Shown here one piece after another: positions 49,401 through 60,894 of a stretch of 64,000 bases of DNA; the first letter of the stretch is position 1; every line of letters begins with the position of its first letter. Origin of the DNA: Chionis minor (taxonomy: Eukaryota > Chordata > Aves > Charadriiformes > Chionididae); contig VZSF01001349.1 in NCBI GenBank assembly GCA_013398295.1, positions 700,182 through 764,181 on the forward strand. The letters are read 5' to 3'. The position numbers and the translations under genes are program-made. Under the pieces are notes generated by a model, which saw nothing but the letters and a program-made list of their open reading frames with translations, was not told the DNA's origin and searched no databases.

Positions 49401-49617
49401 AGTTCACTCTTTATCAAATCGGTGGTGTTTCTTTTATTAGCCTTTTGTCCTATTAGTCTTCTTTCCTCTTATGGTTCCAAAAGTAGTTCAAGATTGTTCT
49501 AAGTAAACTAATGAAACCTGATTACTTCAAGCTAGCAAGTGTATTCTCTTAAAATAACATATGTTCTCTTTCTGTCCTTTATTATAAGAGAAGAAACGCT
49601 GTGTATTTGTTAAAATA

Positions 49618-49770
49618 AAAGTCAGGGCGTTTGGGTTCCAATCCCATTTCAGTTATTACATTGCTGTATGACCTTGGGCAAGCCGTTTATTGTGCCTGTC
49701 CCTCACTGACTTTTTCTATGAAAATGGAGATGATAATATATAGGGACCTCCTGGTAGTGCTCTGCAGCTG
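49618..49770 (+). repeat. MIR SINE, plus orientation
   Basis: The order is that of MIR: a tRNA-like B-box remnant (TTTGGGTTCCAATCCC at about 49629-49644) and then the core CTGTATGACCTTGGGCAAGC. This is followed by a CCTCACTGAC segment, ATGAAAATGGAGATGATAAT, and a short remainder near TAGGGACCTCCTGGTAG. MIR is an ancient tRNA-derived SINE of amniotes; well-preserved copies are uncommon in birds. The 3' L2-like end is lost or unrecognisable. Confidence 0.8.
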
Positions 49771-50770
49771 GATTTATTGCTGGCTGTGCAGGGTTCTGGG
49801 AGATCTGCCTAGGCACTACTGCAGATGTTTCTATACAGTCACGCATATTATGACTATGCGTAATATATGTTGTTATATATTAAGTATATATGTATATGTA
49901 ATGTGTATCAGCATGTTTGACTACCTTCCTGTATAATTATAGTTTATATTAATGAGTCATCTTGTGACACTGCTGACATTTTTGTTTCCATTTATGATTA
50001 TAGTAGAATAAAGATGTAAGAAGTAGGAGCAAAATTCTTTTTCTTACATCCACAGGTGTTTTGATTCAGGATGTCTATTTCTGTGGGTTCCAGGATTATT
50101 TTTTTTTAAAGTAGGTACGCTGTAAGAAGATACACATGGAATTTAATTTACGTGGGTTTAATAAAAATGGAATAATTATGCTAAAAAGAGGAATGGCCAA
50201 GTCAAATCACCAGAATAGCAATCTGCTGACATCATTATGCAGACAGCAATACCGTATGGTAGCTGCCTAGTTGTCCTAAACTTTGGTGTTTAAGGCTGCA
50301 TGAGATTAAGTGATTGTGGAATAAAACTTGTCATCTGGTGTGCTACAGTTCTAAGAAAATCTTCATCTTATTTGTTAAATATTTCTAGGTCACACTTTCC
50401 ATTTTCTAAGCCAATTGAAGAAAACATAATGTTTTGCAGCTGATTCCAGTTGTGTTTTCTTGGGAATATACTGATTTCCTTTGGTGCACTACAGATGAAG
50501 GAGTCCTTTGCCTATAAACAGGCATAAGACAGTTTCTAGTTTAACTACAGGAAATTTATTGTTAAAAAAGATACCCTTATTTGTTGACGGAGACTAACCA
50601 CATTATGCCGGTTTGTGTTTACTTTTCTTAAATCTGATATGTGATAGAAAAACTGTAAATCTTCTGGGGTTTTAAAGTATTTTATAAGGACAATAATATT
50701 TTCAAATTATTTCCTTTTTTTAATGTCTCAAATCAAATGTATTGTGACAAGCTATTAGGCTATGAATTTA
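49771..50770. other. AT-rich noncoding DNA, no gene recognised
   Basis: Contains short TATA/TGTA-rich segments near 49.87-49.90 kb. No open frame, CR1 copy or RNA gene is seen. Confidence 0.6.
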
Positions 50771-51460
50771 TTCATAGAACCGTTGAGTGTGTTGGGTTGG
50801 AAGGGACCTTAAAGATCATCCAGTTCCAACCCCCCTGCCCTGGGCAGGGACACCTCCTGCTAGACCAGGCTGCTCAAAGCCCTGTCCAACCTGGCCTTGA
50901 CCGTTTCCAGGGATGGGGCAGCCACAGCTTCTCTGGGCAACCTGGGCCAGTGTCTCACAACCCTCGTAGCAAAGAATTTCTTCCTGAGATCTAATCTAAA
51001 TGTACCCTCTTCCAGTTTGAAGCCATCACCCCTTGACCTATCACTACATGCCCTTGTAAAAAGTCTGTCTACTGATTTCCTCTAGACCCCTTCAGATACT
51101 GGAAGGGGCTACAAGGTCTTCCGGGAGCCTTCTCTTCTCCAGGCTGAACAACCCCAACTCTCCCAGCCGAGGTCCTCCAGCCCTCGGATCATCTTTGTGG
51201 CCTCCTCTGGCCTCCCTCCAACAGGTCGATGTCCTTCCAATGTTGAGGGCTCCAGAGCCGGACCCAGGATTCCAGGTGGGGTCTCCCCAGAGCGGAGCAG
51301 AGGGGTAGAATCCCCCCCTCGCCCTGGTGCCCACGCTGTGGGGATGCAGCCCAGGGGACGGGGGGGCTTTCTGGGCTGCCCACATACATTGTCAGGTCAC
51401 GTTGAGCTTCTCATCCACCAACACCCCCGAGTCGTCCTCCTCATGCATCGCAGTAAATCC
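50771..51460 (-). mobile_element. CR1 LINE, minus strand, longest group B copy
   Basis: Read on the plus strand, the copy starts TTCATAGAACCG and carries the GGAAGGGACCTTAAAGATC tail and the CCCCCTGCCCTGGGCAGGG block. It continues through the 3' region into ORF2 complement up to about 51460 (CACCAACACCCCCGAGTCG near 51417-51435). The ORF2 remnant is visible in the minus frame 51092-51385 ([10 protein letters not shown] block). It is 5'-truncated and frameshifted. Confidence 0.95.
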
Positions 51461-53762
51461 AGTTGGCACATTGACTTAAAAAGGGTCATCATCTCTACTG
51501 GTATCTCCAGGGTCAAACAATCACATTGCTTCTTACTTTGAACTGGTGCTACTGGCTCTATGCTTTACTACAGGCCCTAATAGAGAGGATGATTCTTGAC
51601 TGCATTGAGGGGATTATTAAGAATTTTAAAAAATTGATTTTTTTTATTTTTTTCTAACATTTTCTCTTAACTGCAATATTTCGATATTTTGTACAATGCA
51701 ATGATAAAATTTGCTTGCAGATATAAAACTTGATGTAATAATTTTGTCGTGGTTTTTGTGCGTGTTTGAGGACGACAGCGTAAGCTAAAGGTAACAGCCT
51801 TTGTAGTGTTTGAAGTCAGCTAAATAATTGTTCTAAAATGTCAGTGGCTGTGACATTCCAAAAACATTGACTTTGTCTTGAATGACGTCTATTTCCTCTT
51901 AGAATCACATTGATTAATTAATAACGCGCAGGTACTAAAAGTTTTAATTCGAAGATAACATATGAGGTACAAGATATTAATTGCACCAAAGATAACATGC
52001 TAATTAAAAGGTTCATGCACAGTTGTCTAAGGTTAACAGTGTGCCTTGAAATACTTGGAATAAAAACCTAATTATAATCTAGTAAGTGGGTGGTGTATTT
52101 TTGCAAAGGTAGCAGCTTTTGTGCTTTCTGACTTGTTTTTTCCGGGGAAGAACTCTTTGTGCAATATTTCTTTTGCAGTGAAGGTAGTTCTGTAAGAAAA
52201 CAGGCGTTGTAAGCCCATGATTTAGAGCAGGAGAACTAGTTCTGCACCGAGTATTGGTTCCAAAATGCAGTTGCAAAGATTGTGTCAAAGCAAATATATT
52301 TAAAGTCGCAGTTTAGAAGAGAAACGAAATGCAAACCTCTCGCATCTTTAAAACAAGGAAGTTGGCTTTACTTGCCAGGTACTTCATTTTTAGATAGAGG
52401 AGTGATGCACAGTGTAAGCAAGGTAATTGGTAAAAGTCTTAAATATTCGTGCCTGCCGTTTATGTTGGGATCTGGAGTCTGTCTCCCAGGCCAACCTCTG
52501 TCTCATTCTCTTAGCAAAAATGGAAAGGAGAAAAATGCAAGTCCTGTGGCTCTCCGATGATTTGTTCCGTTGCAGTGCAATTTTCCAGCACAGCAGTTCC
52601 TGCTTCCTCTGTCCCTGGCGACCTTTGGGAAGTCTCCGTGTCACCTCACCTCGCTCACAGGAGCGAAGCAAAACCACCTAGCTCTGGAAAGCATTGGCTT
52701 TCATCTTTGGGAAGGTTGCGTGTCAGTGCTGGCTTCAGGCTTAGTTGTGCCAGAAGTCACGTAAATAAATAGCATATACCATCAAGTGTCATAGCTCAAG
52801 ATACAAAGGCCACCTTGCATTGAACACTCATGACTTTTTGTGCCTTCTCCGTGCAGGGCTGTGCAGTGGAATGGGCTTCCTAGACTAAAAAGAAACCATC
52901 TACTTCACACCAGAATAAAACTAGATGCAACGGTAGTGAAGTGGGTTCTGAATCCTTACCTGCATGAAGGAATGGCTCTGGACGTTGACTGCGATCTCAC
53001 GCCGGTGTTAACATTCGTTATTTGTTGGCTCGCAGGGAGCAGCCATTCTTAAGCTCTATAAACCCTTTATAAAATTCACTAACCCAAAGTGCGGAGGCAG
53101 TATCACCTGTATTTTAAATCACCAAGGTGAATGATGGAAGAAGGTCTCTGTGCAGGAGAATTAAGCAAATACTTAGAGCACATAAATCTCCAGTCTTGGC
53201 TTTCTCCAGTGCTACCGTAGGCAGCGGCACTTGCTGCTGGGTACAGTTATATGCATGTGTAGGGGGAGGTATTGAGTTGCACGTGAATACTACACATATA
53301 GCTGAAATAGCTTCATATCACTAATATTCTGCATTGTACAGTCATCCTTGTACTAAGAGGAGGGGGGGGTAAGTAGTCTTAAATTATTTGAGTCAGCCAA
53401 ATGACTTGCCAGAATAAAATCCATCAGTCGTGTGTTACGAGTGGTTGCTTCATTCTGTAATTCTGTAGTGCCAAGAACTAATTCACCAAATAATATTTCT
53501 TTCATTTAGAAACCTAAATGGTTTATAAGTTTATAGCCTAGTGTGTAGGGCTAAGGTCTGGACAGAAAGTGTCCAAATCCAAAAGTATGAGCTTTAAAAA
53601 TCTCAGCTTCAGTGTTCTTCTCCCTACAGCCCATAGGAACCTGTGGTTTTTCTCAGAAGTGTTCATACCTAGAAGAAGTTCCTGTCTTTCTACAGGCAGC
53701 CAACGATGCCACCATTTTGCAGAAGGCCTGGTAACGAGAAGACCACAGCTTGATAAGACCTA
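51461..53762. other. Unique noncoding DNA, no gene recognised
   Basis: The stretch holds an AT-rich homeodomain-site cluster (listed separately), a segment with overlapping open frames at 52.4-52.8 kb without recognised products, and a short G-run at about 53361-53369. Confidence 0.55.
51905..51985. promoter_or_regulatory. Dense TAAT/ATTA cluster, possible enhancer
   Basis: TTGATTAATTAATAACG, TTTTAATTCGAAG, GATATTAATTGC and ATGCTAATTAAAAGG lie within 80 bases. The 16-mer AAAGTTTTAATTCGAA at 51938-51953 also occurs at 17428-17443. Such clusters are seen in developmental enhancers but also arise by chance in AT-rich DNA. Conservation is untested. Confidence 0.2.
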
Positions 53763-53929
53763 GATCATAGAATCCTAGAATGGTTTGGGTTGGAAAGGAC
53801 CTTAAAGATCACCTCGTTCCACCCCCCTGCCCTGGGCAGGGACACTTCCCACTGGACCAGGTTGCTCCAAGCCCCGTCCAACCTGGCCTTGAACCTCCAG
53901 GGATGGGGCGGCCACAGCTTCTCTGGACA
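53763..53929 (-). mobile_element. CR1 LINE, minus strand, short 3' fragment (group B)
   Basis: Starts GATCATAGAATCCTAGAATG (one extra octamer-like unit), followed by GGAAAGGACCTTAAAGATC and the CCCCCCTGCCCTGGGCAGGG block. It stops after CTTCTCTGGAC. Only the last 167 bases of the element are present. Confidence 0.95.
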
Positions 53930-56551
53930 TCTTAACTCAGCCTGTAAGCACGTGGCTTTGTGCTGTTGTTTTTCGTTGTTTAACAAACGTTACGTTGCGG
54001 AAGTAGAAGCAAATATAAGGAATTAATTTCTAATCAGCAGTTTTCTGAAGATAGAGGCTGTATGAATATTACCACTTTTTTTACCTCCTTAATTTGATAC
54101 TTAAGTGGATATTAACATACGACCTGGTGATTAAACTTCGGAGCCTGATTTGTCCTTTATCCTTATAGATTTTAGTGCTTTTGGCTTACTCTCTTTGCCT
54201 TTGGAACAACAGTCCCTTTAAGTTTTCCTGCTTACAGTTTAGTGTTACCTAAAATCTATACCCTGTGACGTTAGTTGTTGTATTCTTTTCGTTAGACGCT
54301 CAGGGCCAAGAGGTACGGAGAAGTTAAATAACTCGGATCAAGGTCATGCAGATGCAGGAGGCAGAATTAGGAGTTGTACATATCTTTTCTTAGCTGGAAT
54401 TCCATCCTGCCTTTCCCAGTGAGTGTTTCCTAGTAAGATGCAGAAACCTATAGGTACCTCCCTTGAGACTGTTCCATGTCTATCAGTGGCTTCCAGGGAA
54501 GAAATTAAAAAGCTGCGTTGGAGTGTAATCAGTAAAAGTCCCCAGGCTGGTTGCAGTTCCCTGGGCTGAGCAGATTGCACTGTAGCATTAAAACTATTTC
54601 CCCCTGGCCCCTGGCACAGGGTGGGTTTTCCTAGGTTACCCCATTTGTGCGTCTGAGGCCTCGCGACTCTTCAGGGAATCGTGTTCGAGAAATAAATAAA
54701 AGAATCTGCCTTCCAAGAGCAGTGATTCCAAATCAGCCCTAACAGATGTGAGAATAACTTCTTGTGCCAGAAAAATAAAAAATTCACAGGAATATGTTCC
54801 TGTTGGTTATTGCTCAGGGGTAGAGACACTTTCGGATTTCATTCTAACTTAAATGACACATACCATTGTTTAAAAAAAGCTCAAAATGAGCATACATAGA
54901 CATACAGATTTAAGTTCTGTAGAGTTTTTCATAGGGTGTTTTGTACTTTCAGTAAAGTGCTTTTACGTGGCCTGGATATTGTTTAGGTGCTCTTCATTTT
55001 CTGTTTCTCTTCGGCTTTCAAGAACAGATTTTGCATCCAATAAGGTGCAAATTGATTTGCTCCCAAATAAAAAGATATCTGAACTACCAGCTATTTGCTT
55101 CAGTGGTAAAAGACAGAGAACTTTGCAAATCAAATCTTCTGCTTATGTTTTTTTCTTATGTCGACTTCAAAAATACACTAAGCTCTATAAAAAAAAATGT
55201 AACTTTTATGAATGTTTTCCTGAAAAGTACTGAAGTATGTGTTCTGCATCACATGGCATTATTTTCTTGGCATTCAAAATACTGCCTTTTTTTTTTTTTT
55301 TTCAAGGCAGCTTTTTTGTAGTATCTGGATTTTTGGAAATGACGAATCCACATTTCATAGTCAATACTATCTCAGGCCTTTTCAGCCTGTAAATATCCAG
55401 GCAACAAAAAACTTGGTATGGGTTGGTGCTTCAGTTCAGCAAGTGCCAGAATTCTCCATTAGTCAGGATTTATTTTTTTTAACACAGCGTGGTTCCATGT
55501 AAGCAGATGCTCTTCTGTAGACAGTCCTTCACTACAGGAATGAGTTTAATGTTTTTTGGAGCAGAATCCTGCAAGCGTTTGCTTGGGTGGAATGGGCTGA
55601 ATTGTCCTATCACGTCCAGCAAGTGGGGGTTACTACGTTGCCCAGCGGTGTCGCGACTTTCAGGCTTTGAAAATACAGCCTTTGGGGCAGTTTATCGAAC
55701 TGTGGTAACAGCAGAGGTTAGGACGGTTATCTAAAAGCTCCGTCTTTCAGTATTTCCCAGAGGTTATTATTTTGGAGTCATTATTATTATCCTAGAGCTC
55801 GTGATTTCATTGTAACAAAGGTTCACATCAGAAAATCTGGAAGATTTTCTGGAAGGTTTTCAAGGAGTTAATTGTCTCGGCAAGTCAGAAACGGACGTTG
55901 CCGTTCAAAGCTGGTTGGTGAGTGTGCTGTGTGGAGACACCAGTCAAATTCCTCCTTACCAGAATATTCAAGGGACAAAGGACCTTTTCTAGCACTTTTT
56001 GATCAGCTCCCTCTAACGAGAAGTGCTGTTAACGAGCGTTACCGAGAACACTGCGTCAGTGGCACAGTCCTGGAAATGATCATCAGCAACTCCTAGCACA
56101 GCGTGTTATATCAGAAGTATTACCGCCAGCGTAATAGGTGTTAGGTAGGAAAAAAGTCTATCTAAGCACAGTTTAAACAAGCTGTAACAAGAACTAAGGC
56201 AGATCAAGCTACTGCACTAAATGAGGAAGAGATGCTCAATGAAATTATATCCCGAGGACAACATGTGTCAGATGCAAATATATTACTGCCTCTAAGGGAA
56301 AGCAGCGTGGGTTTTGTTTTTTTTTTTTAGTTTTGTTTAAGTGTAATAAACAGTTGGCGTAACTAACTGGTTTGGCAGTTCAGGGCTGATTATTGTGGAG
56401 GGGGAAAAGAAAAAAAAAAAAAGGAACTTGAATTTGAGAGTGTGGTAGTTAGAACTCAGCTGTGTAGAGCACAGAAGCTGCGTACGTGGCACACTTAGGC
56501 CTTGCGGCTCTCGGGGAGCGCAGCAATGTCCGCCGGCAAGGAGCTGGACTC
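53930..56551. other. Unique noncoding DNA, no gene recognised
   Basis: No protein or RNA gene is visible. A MIR-like remnant is listed separately. Poly-T (about 55288-55303) and poly-A (about 56408-56421) runs occur. Open frames up to 115 codons show no recognised motif. Confidence 0.55.
54298..54376 (-). repeat. MIR-like ancient SINE remnant
   Basis: Antisense MIR core is readable as GTACGGAGAAGTTAAATAAC, then CGGATCAAGGTCATGCAG and GGCAGAATTAGGAG. It is diverged but in the expected order. Confidence 0.55.
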
Positions 56552-56846
56552 TTGGGGAAGCTGGGGAGGGGTCTGGAGCACAAGTCTTCTGAGAAGCCAG
56601 GTGAGGGAACTGGGGTGGTTCAGCCTGGAGAAGAGGAGGCTGAGGGGAGACCTTCTCGCTCTTTACAACTCCCTGAAAGGAAGGTGTAGCCAGGGGGGGT
56701 CAGTCTCTTCTCCCAAGGAACAGGTGATAGGACAAGAGGAAACGGCCTCAAGTTGTGCCAGGGGAGGTTTAGGTTGGATATTACGGAAAATTTCTTCAGC
56801 GAAACCGTTGTCAAGCATCGGCACAGGCTGCCCAGGGAAGTGGTGA
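56552..56846 (+). pseudogene. CR1 ORF2 C-terminal fragment with frameshift
   Basis: The plus frame shows [19 protein letters not shown] and NSLKGRCSQ, then switches to the neighbouring frame ([16 protein letters not shown]). The G-run at about 56692-56698 is one base shorter than in the 12612 copy, as in the 35870-36391 fragment. It is nonfunctional. Confidence 0.85.
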
Positions 56847-56988
56847 CACCCCGGGAGTCATTGAAAACCCGTGTAGACGTAGTGCTGAGGGAGATGGTTT
56901 AGTGGTGGGTTTGGCAGCGTTGGGTTGATGGTTGGACTCGATGATCTTAAAGGTCCCTTCCAACCTAGACGATCCTATGATTCTATAA
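56552..56988 (+). mobile_element. CR1 LINE, plus strand, 5'-truncated (group A)
   Basis: Begins near GCTGGGGAGGGGTCTGGAGC and reads through AGCCTGGAGAAGAGG, the CTCCCTGAAAGGA block and GGGGAGGTTTAGGTTGG. It ends with GACGATCCTATGATTCTAT close to 56988. It retains the ORF2 end but with a frameshift in the same G-run as the 35779 copy. It also has a small indel region at GTGACACCCCGGGAG, where the VES-type block should be. Confidence 0.94.
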
Positions 56989-58019
56989 TCATCGGACAAG
57001 CAATTGTCAAAATCTGGGCTTCTCTGAGCTGGACCTGTGGATGAGACTACTGCAGACCATCTGAGATCACTCTTCCCCATAGCCCAAGCTGTTCCAAGCA
57101 TACTGAACTTAACTGGGAAAGAACTCTTTCCTTTGCAGGAACTGGAAACGTGCTAGGTAAAGCTCTCATGAAAGTCAATGACTTTCTAGGCACGGTGCTA
57201 TGAAGTGCTTAAATTTTGAACCTGTGCATTGAAGTCTTTCCTTGCAAGCTTTTTTTTTTTTTTTTATTGATGCACATTTCGTAACTGAACGGGTTCAGTG
57301 TCACAGTGCAGTATCACTGTATTTGTTAAAAGAATCGATGTGTAGAAGTCCAATTTTGAACAAGGGAAGGCTGTAGCTGCGCGTACGTAACGATGGGCAG
57401 GTCCAAGCCTGCGTTGTATGCGCGGGCTGTTCTGACAGCAAGCGTTGGTTCACTTGGTGATTAGTTGGCTTCCTACCTTGAATGTACTACTTATTCTCTT
57501 TAATGTTATAGTTACTATTGAATGCTCTCCTAATCACTGCTTCTGATGCCCTGCTAGTATAGCAAGCAGTTCTATAGTCCACTTAAAATATAAATGAGTT
57601 TTCTGTGGTTTTTCTCCTCGATGTCAGCTCGTGTATCGTAACGAAAAAGAGGAAGAGAATGACAGCAAAAGTTTTCTGCTACTTCATCCTGAACAGTGCT
57701 TAAAAAGTTTTATGGAAGGGACAAGAAAATTTGCAAAGCATTTCTGAGAACATATTCCTTTATTTGTGCTTGATTTTTCTACTGGAATAGCTCTATCAGG
57801 AGGGGAGGTCAAGGGTCTTGATTTTTAATGTCTTCTCCAAGAGTAAGAAAGCATCTCTCTGAATTTTGTGGAATTATTTTAATAACTTCACACCTTGCAT
57901 AAAACTTCAGGTTTCTGCCATTTTTACAACCTCTGCTAATGAAAATCTCCATTAAAGTGCCACGAATATTTTAAATACATATTCACGCCGTGCTGGAAAT
58001 CCTGCACATCATTTTCCAA
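56989..58019. other. Unique noncoding DNA, no gene recognised
   Basis: Contains a poly-T run at 57250-57267. No gene or further CR1 copy is seen. Confidence 0.6.
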
Positions 58020-58520
58020 ACTAAGCCATTAGCATTGATAGCTACCGTTATTTTGCAAATCTTCGCTTCAGCAATTTGTACATGTCAACTTTAACCACTG
58101 CACAATACCTATAGAGAGTAATAAAAGCATCGGCGTTTAGTGCTGTCCATACGCGCGGCTCTCGGTATCTCTTTTGACGGTTGATAACGATCACGCTGCC
58201 AGATATGTTTTTCACTGTATAATGCAGAACACAGGTCACCATTGGTAAACCCACTCTAATCATGGCTTCTCAGAACACAAATCCATTAACCTGCAGTGAT
58301 AACCCCGCTGCAAAGCCTCGACACAAACAATGCTGCGCTATAAATGATAGACTTGGTGCCTGAACTGCATTTGAAAGGGCATTCTGAATAAAGTTAAGAA
58401 AGTAATGTGGAAGAAAATTTAATGAAATTTAAGATGAATTGCCTGCTGTCAAGGTACGGCTGCTTACTGAAGTTTCAACTCGGAGAAAGGCTAATTCCAA
58501 GTAGAATATTGCACTGATGT
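58020..58520. promoter_or_regulatory. Possible conserved noncoding element
   Basis: A block of mixed composition with retained CpGs (CATACGCGCGGCTCTCGG at about 58148-58165) and ordered motifs (CTTTTGACGGTTGATAACG, ATAAATGATAG, AATAAAGTTAAG). It has no simple repeats or transposon similarity and is unlike its poly-T-rich neighbours. Such stretches are often ancient enhancers. The claim rests on appearance only. Confidence 0.2.
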
Positions 58521-58619
58521 ATGCAGAGCATAACTCAAGCAATATACCACACTTTCCCTTCTTTTTTTCTGAAGGTGTTTAGCAAATAGTTTTACAGGTT
58601 GCTTCCGTGTCGCTCAGTC

Positions 58620-58790
58620 TCGAAGAATTGAAGAGCCACTTCATCATCAAGAGCCGCAGAATAATTCTGGCATGACAGATGATGGTGATGGTAAAGCTGA
58701 CATTATCATAACACATCGTCATCACTTCGGATGAAACGTTCCGCAGCCAACATCAGCTAGCTGAGGTGAAAATCTGCTTCGTTTCCCATT
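58620..58790. promoter_or_regulatory. Possible conserved noncoding element with GATGATG motifs
   Basis: CATCATCAAG, GATGATGGTGATGG and CATCGTCATCAC form opposed, partly complementary blocks around a short spacer. CATCAGCTAGCTGAGG follows. There is no transposon similarity. A regulatory role is inferred from appearance only. Confidence 0.15.
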
Positions 58791-60894
58791 TGACTCCACT
58801 TTGTGGAATATCACTTGTTTGCTTGGGGTTTTTTCCCCCTCTTACCGCTAGCACATCGGGGTTCTCCCTATCTGTCTGCGTCTCGGAAGCAGATGAAATG
58901 ATTGCTTTTTCGCCTTAATCAGGTCTTCTGAGACCTCAGGGTAGTTTCTCTGACACACTTTCCTAGACTTTCATGTAAGGTTATGTCTCTTGCTATATAC
59001 ATAGATCATCTTTGGGGCTGCGCTAAGATCTCTGTCTCACTTTTGTGTTTTTCAACAAGCTCCTTGAAAACTGCCTCAGGCCTCGCTTTTCCGTTGTTTA
59101 GTGTTTTGATTTTTCTAGCTCCCAACCTTGGCAAAACTATGATTTTAATCTTCAGGCTTCATTCAGAAACCGAATTCAGTAAAATACTGAAAAGGCGTTG
59201 TCGTTTTGTAACCAGAGACCGTTCAGAGCGGTTTGTTTCTTTATTAACTTGATATTAATCTTTTGGAAGAAGTAACCTCAGACAAAAGAGAACTGTGGTA
59301 GGTGATGGCCAAGTGGCTGGTTTTGAGAACCACTGAATCTACACGCTCATCTTTCCAAGCTGCAGAATCACCTCTCTGCCGCCACCGTAGACTGACCTGC
59401 ACGTGAAAACCGCTCGTGAAGTTTTTTAATCTCTCTGTCATGGTGGAGGCATTCATTCATTCTCGAGAAGAATCTGTTCGTGGAAGGAAAATGGGCAAAG
59501 CTTGTGTCATCAGTGAAGGAAACGTGGCGAACTTAGAGCTTTGGAATCAGTGTAGAGGGCCTGATTTTTGACGAGAAAACCCATTTTGTTCCTTCCGAAG
59601 AGGCTCAGTGTGTACCGGTAAAGGCGTTTGCAGCCGCAGGTCCTAATGCAGATAATACCAGCACTGCTGGGTTGGCTCGGGTGAAACCTGGTGCCACCCA
59701 TGGTTTTCTTGTGAATTGTCCATTGCCTTGTAAAAGCCTGATGAAAATGTCGCCAGGGATTGTTGTGTGATTGCTCTAACGCTGATGTAAGAGCGTATAA
59801 TTACGATTAAAAAGAAGCTCAGATCAGCATTCCAGCTCATAGACCAGCATCCCTTGTGTTGATCAGGGAAATGCACCATCTTATCAACGATTACTTACTT
59901 ATTACCTGTAATGTGTTCTGTAGTCAAGAAATTAATGTCCATACCGTAAATACAGCTATGCCAGGTCTTGATTTTAAATTTTGCACACCTGTTAATAATT
60001 GTTCTTGTCCACACTTTTGGAAATGTTACCAGTATTTCAGCATTGCTTCTGGTCCATGTGGAACCCTGCAAAATAATGGCAGAAAATAAGATGTTCTATG
60101 TTTTCCCTTGAAGTCAGATGCAGTTTGAATGCTTTTAAAAAGGAAAGTAAAAACTCTAGTGTTACAAATTCAACTCGGCACGACTGAGGTATCTGGTTAT
60201 GAAAGGACTCTATTTAGTTGGTATAAAAGAAGTCTCTAGTCATTTTCTGGTGATCACAGCGAAATCCATCTTACCTCAGTCTCGCAGGTTAGTATTTTCT
60301 GTTTGATTCTGCGGTCTTTACTCGCACTCGGCAATGTTTTCCTGGATGAGTAAGTCCCTGCTGTGCTTAGCAGCTGTATGGAACCACTCATGTAAGACCC
60401 GATCAACATGAAAAAAGGACTGAAGAACTTACTGCCTAAAAGAAATCTGTGTGGGTGTATTTTAATTGCTACATTACCGTGACAGTCTACAATATTTATA
60501 ATTCTAAAGACTTCTTTGAAAAAGAAAGATGAGCGGCTTGTGTGCAATGGAAAAGCAGAGTCGATACATCAGATGTTTGTCAGATAAACATTGTAGATCT
60601 GCCCTAACGAAGGTATTGCAATTGCATGATTGTCTGAGGTAGTTTTAATGTCAAAAGCTCAATGCCTTTTTGGTGCCTTTAGCCTTCCTGATTTCCCTAA
60701 GTGATCATAAAGTCATAAACAGTCTTTCTAGGAGGTCTCTAAGAATCCTGTTAGGAGCTTTTTATTATACTGGCAAATTCATATTGAATTGGTGTTCATT
60801 TTCACTCTTACAAAATAATGAAATCAGCGCTGTTGTTCTTCGACTGTTGAAACAGAAAATAATGGGCATGTAATGTAAAGCTGCTGATGTGATG
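58791..60894. other. Unique noncoding DNA, no gene recognised
   Basis: Ordinary composition without repeats that I recognise. Short open frames only. Confidence 0.6.

Larger units (their letters stand above)
43386..49617. other. AT-rich, CpG-poor noncoding DNA, no gene recognised
   Basis: CpG dinucleotides are rare throughout (by eye about seven in 44521-45500). No open frame longer than about 125 codons occurs and none is recognised. A stretch at 45300-45620 is rich in TTAAT and ATTTAAT cores and is a reasonable place to look for a conserved noncoding element. Two ancient repeat fragments are listed separately. Confidence 0.55.

Noticed and set aside
49618..49660. tRNA-like B-box GGTTCCAATCCC
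   Set aside because: It is part of a MIR SINE; there is no A box or cloverleaf of a functional tRNA gene.
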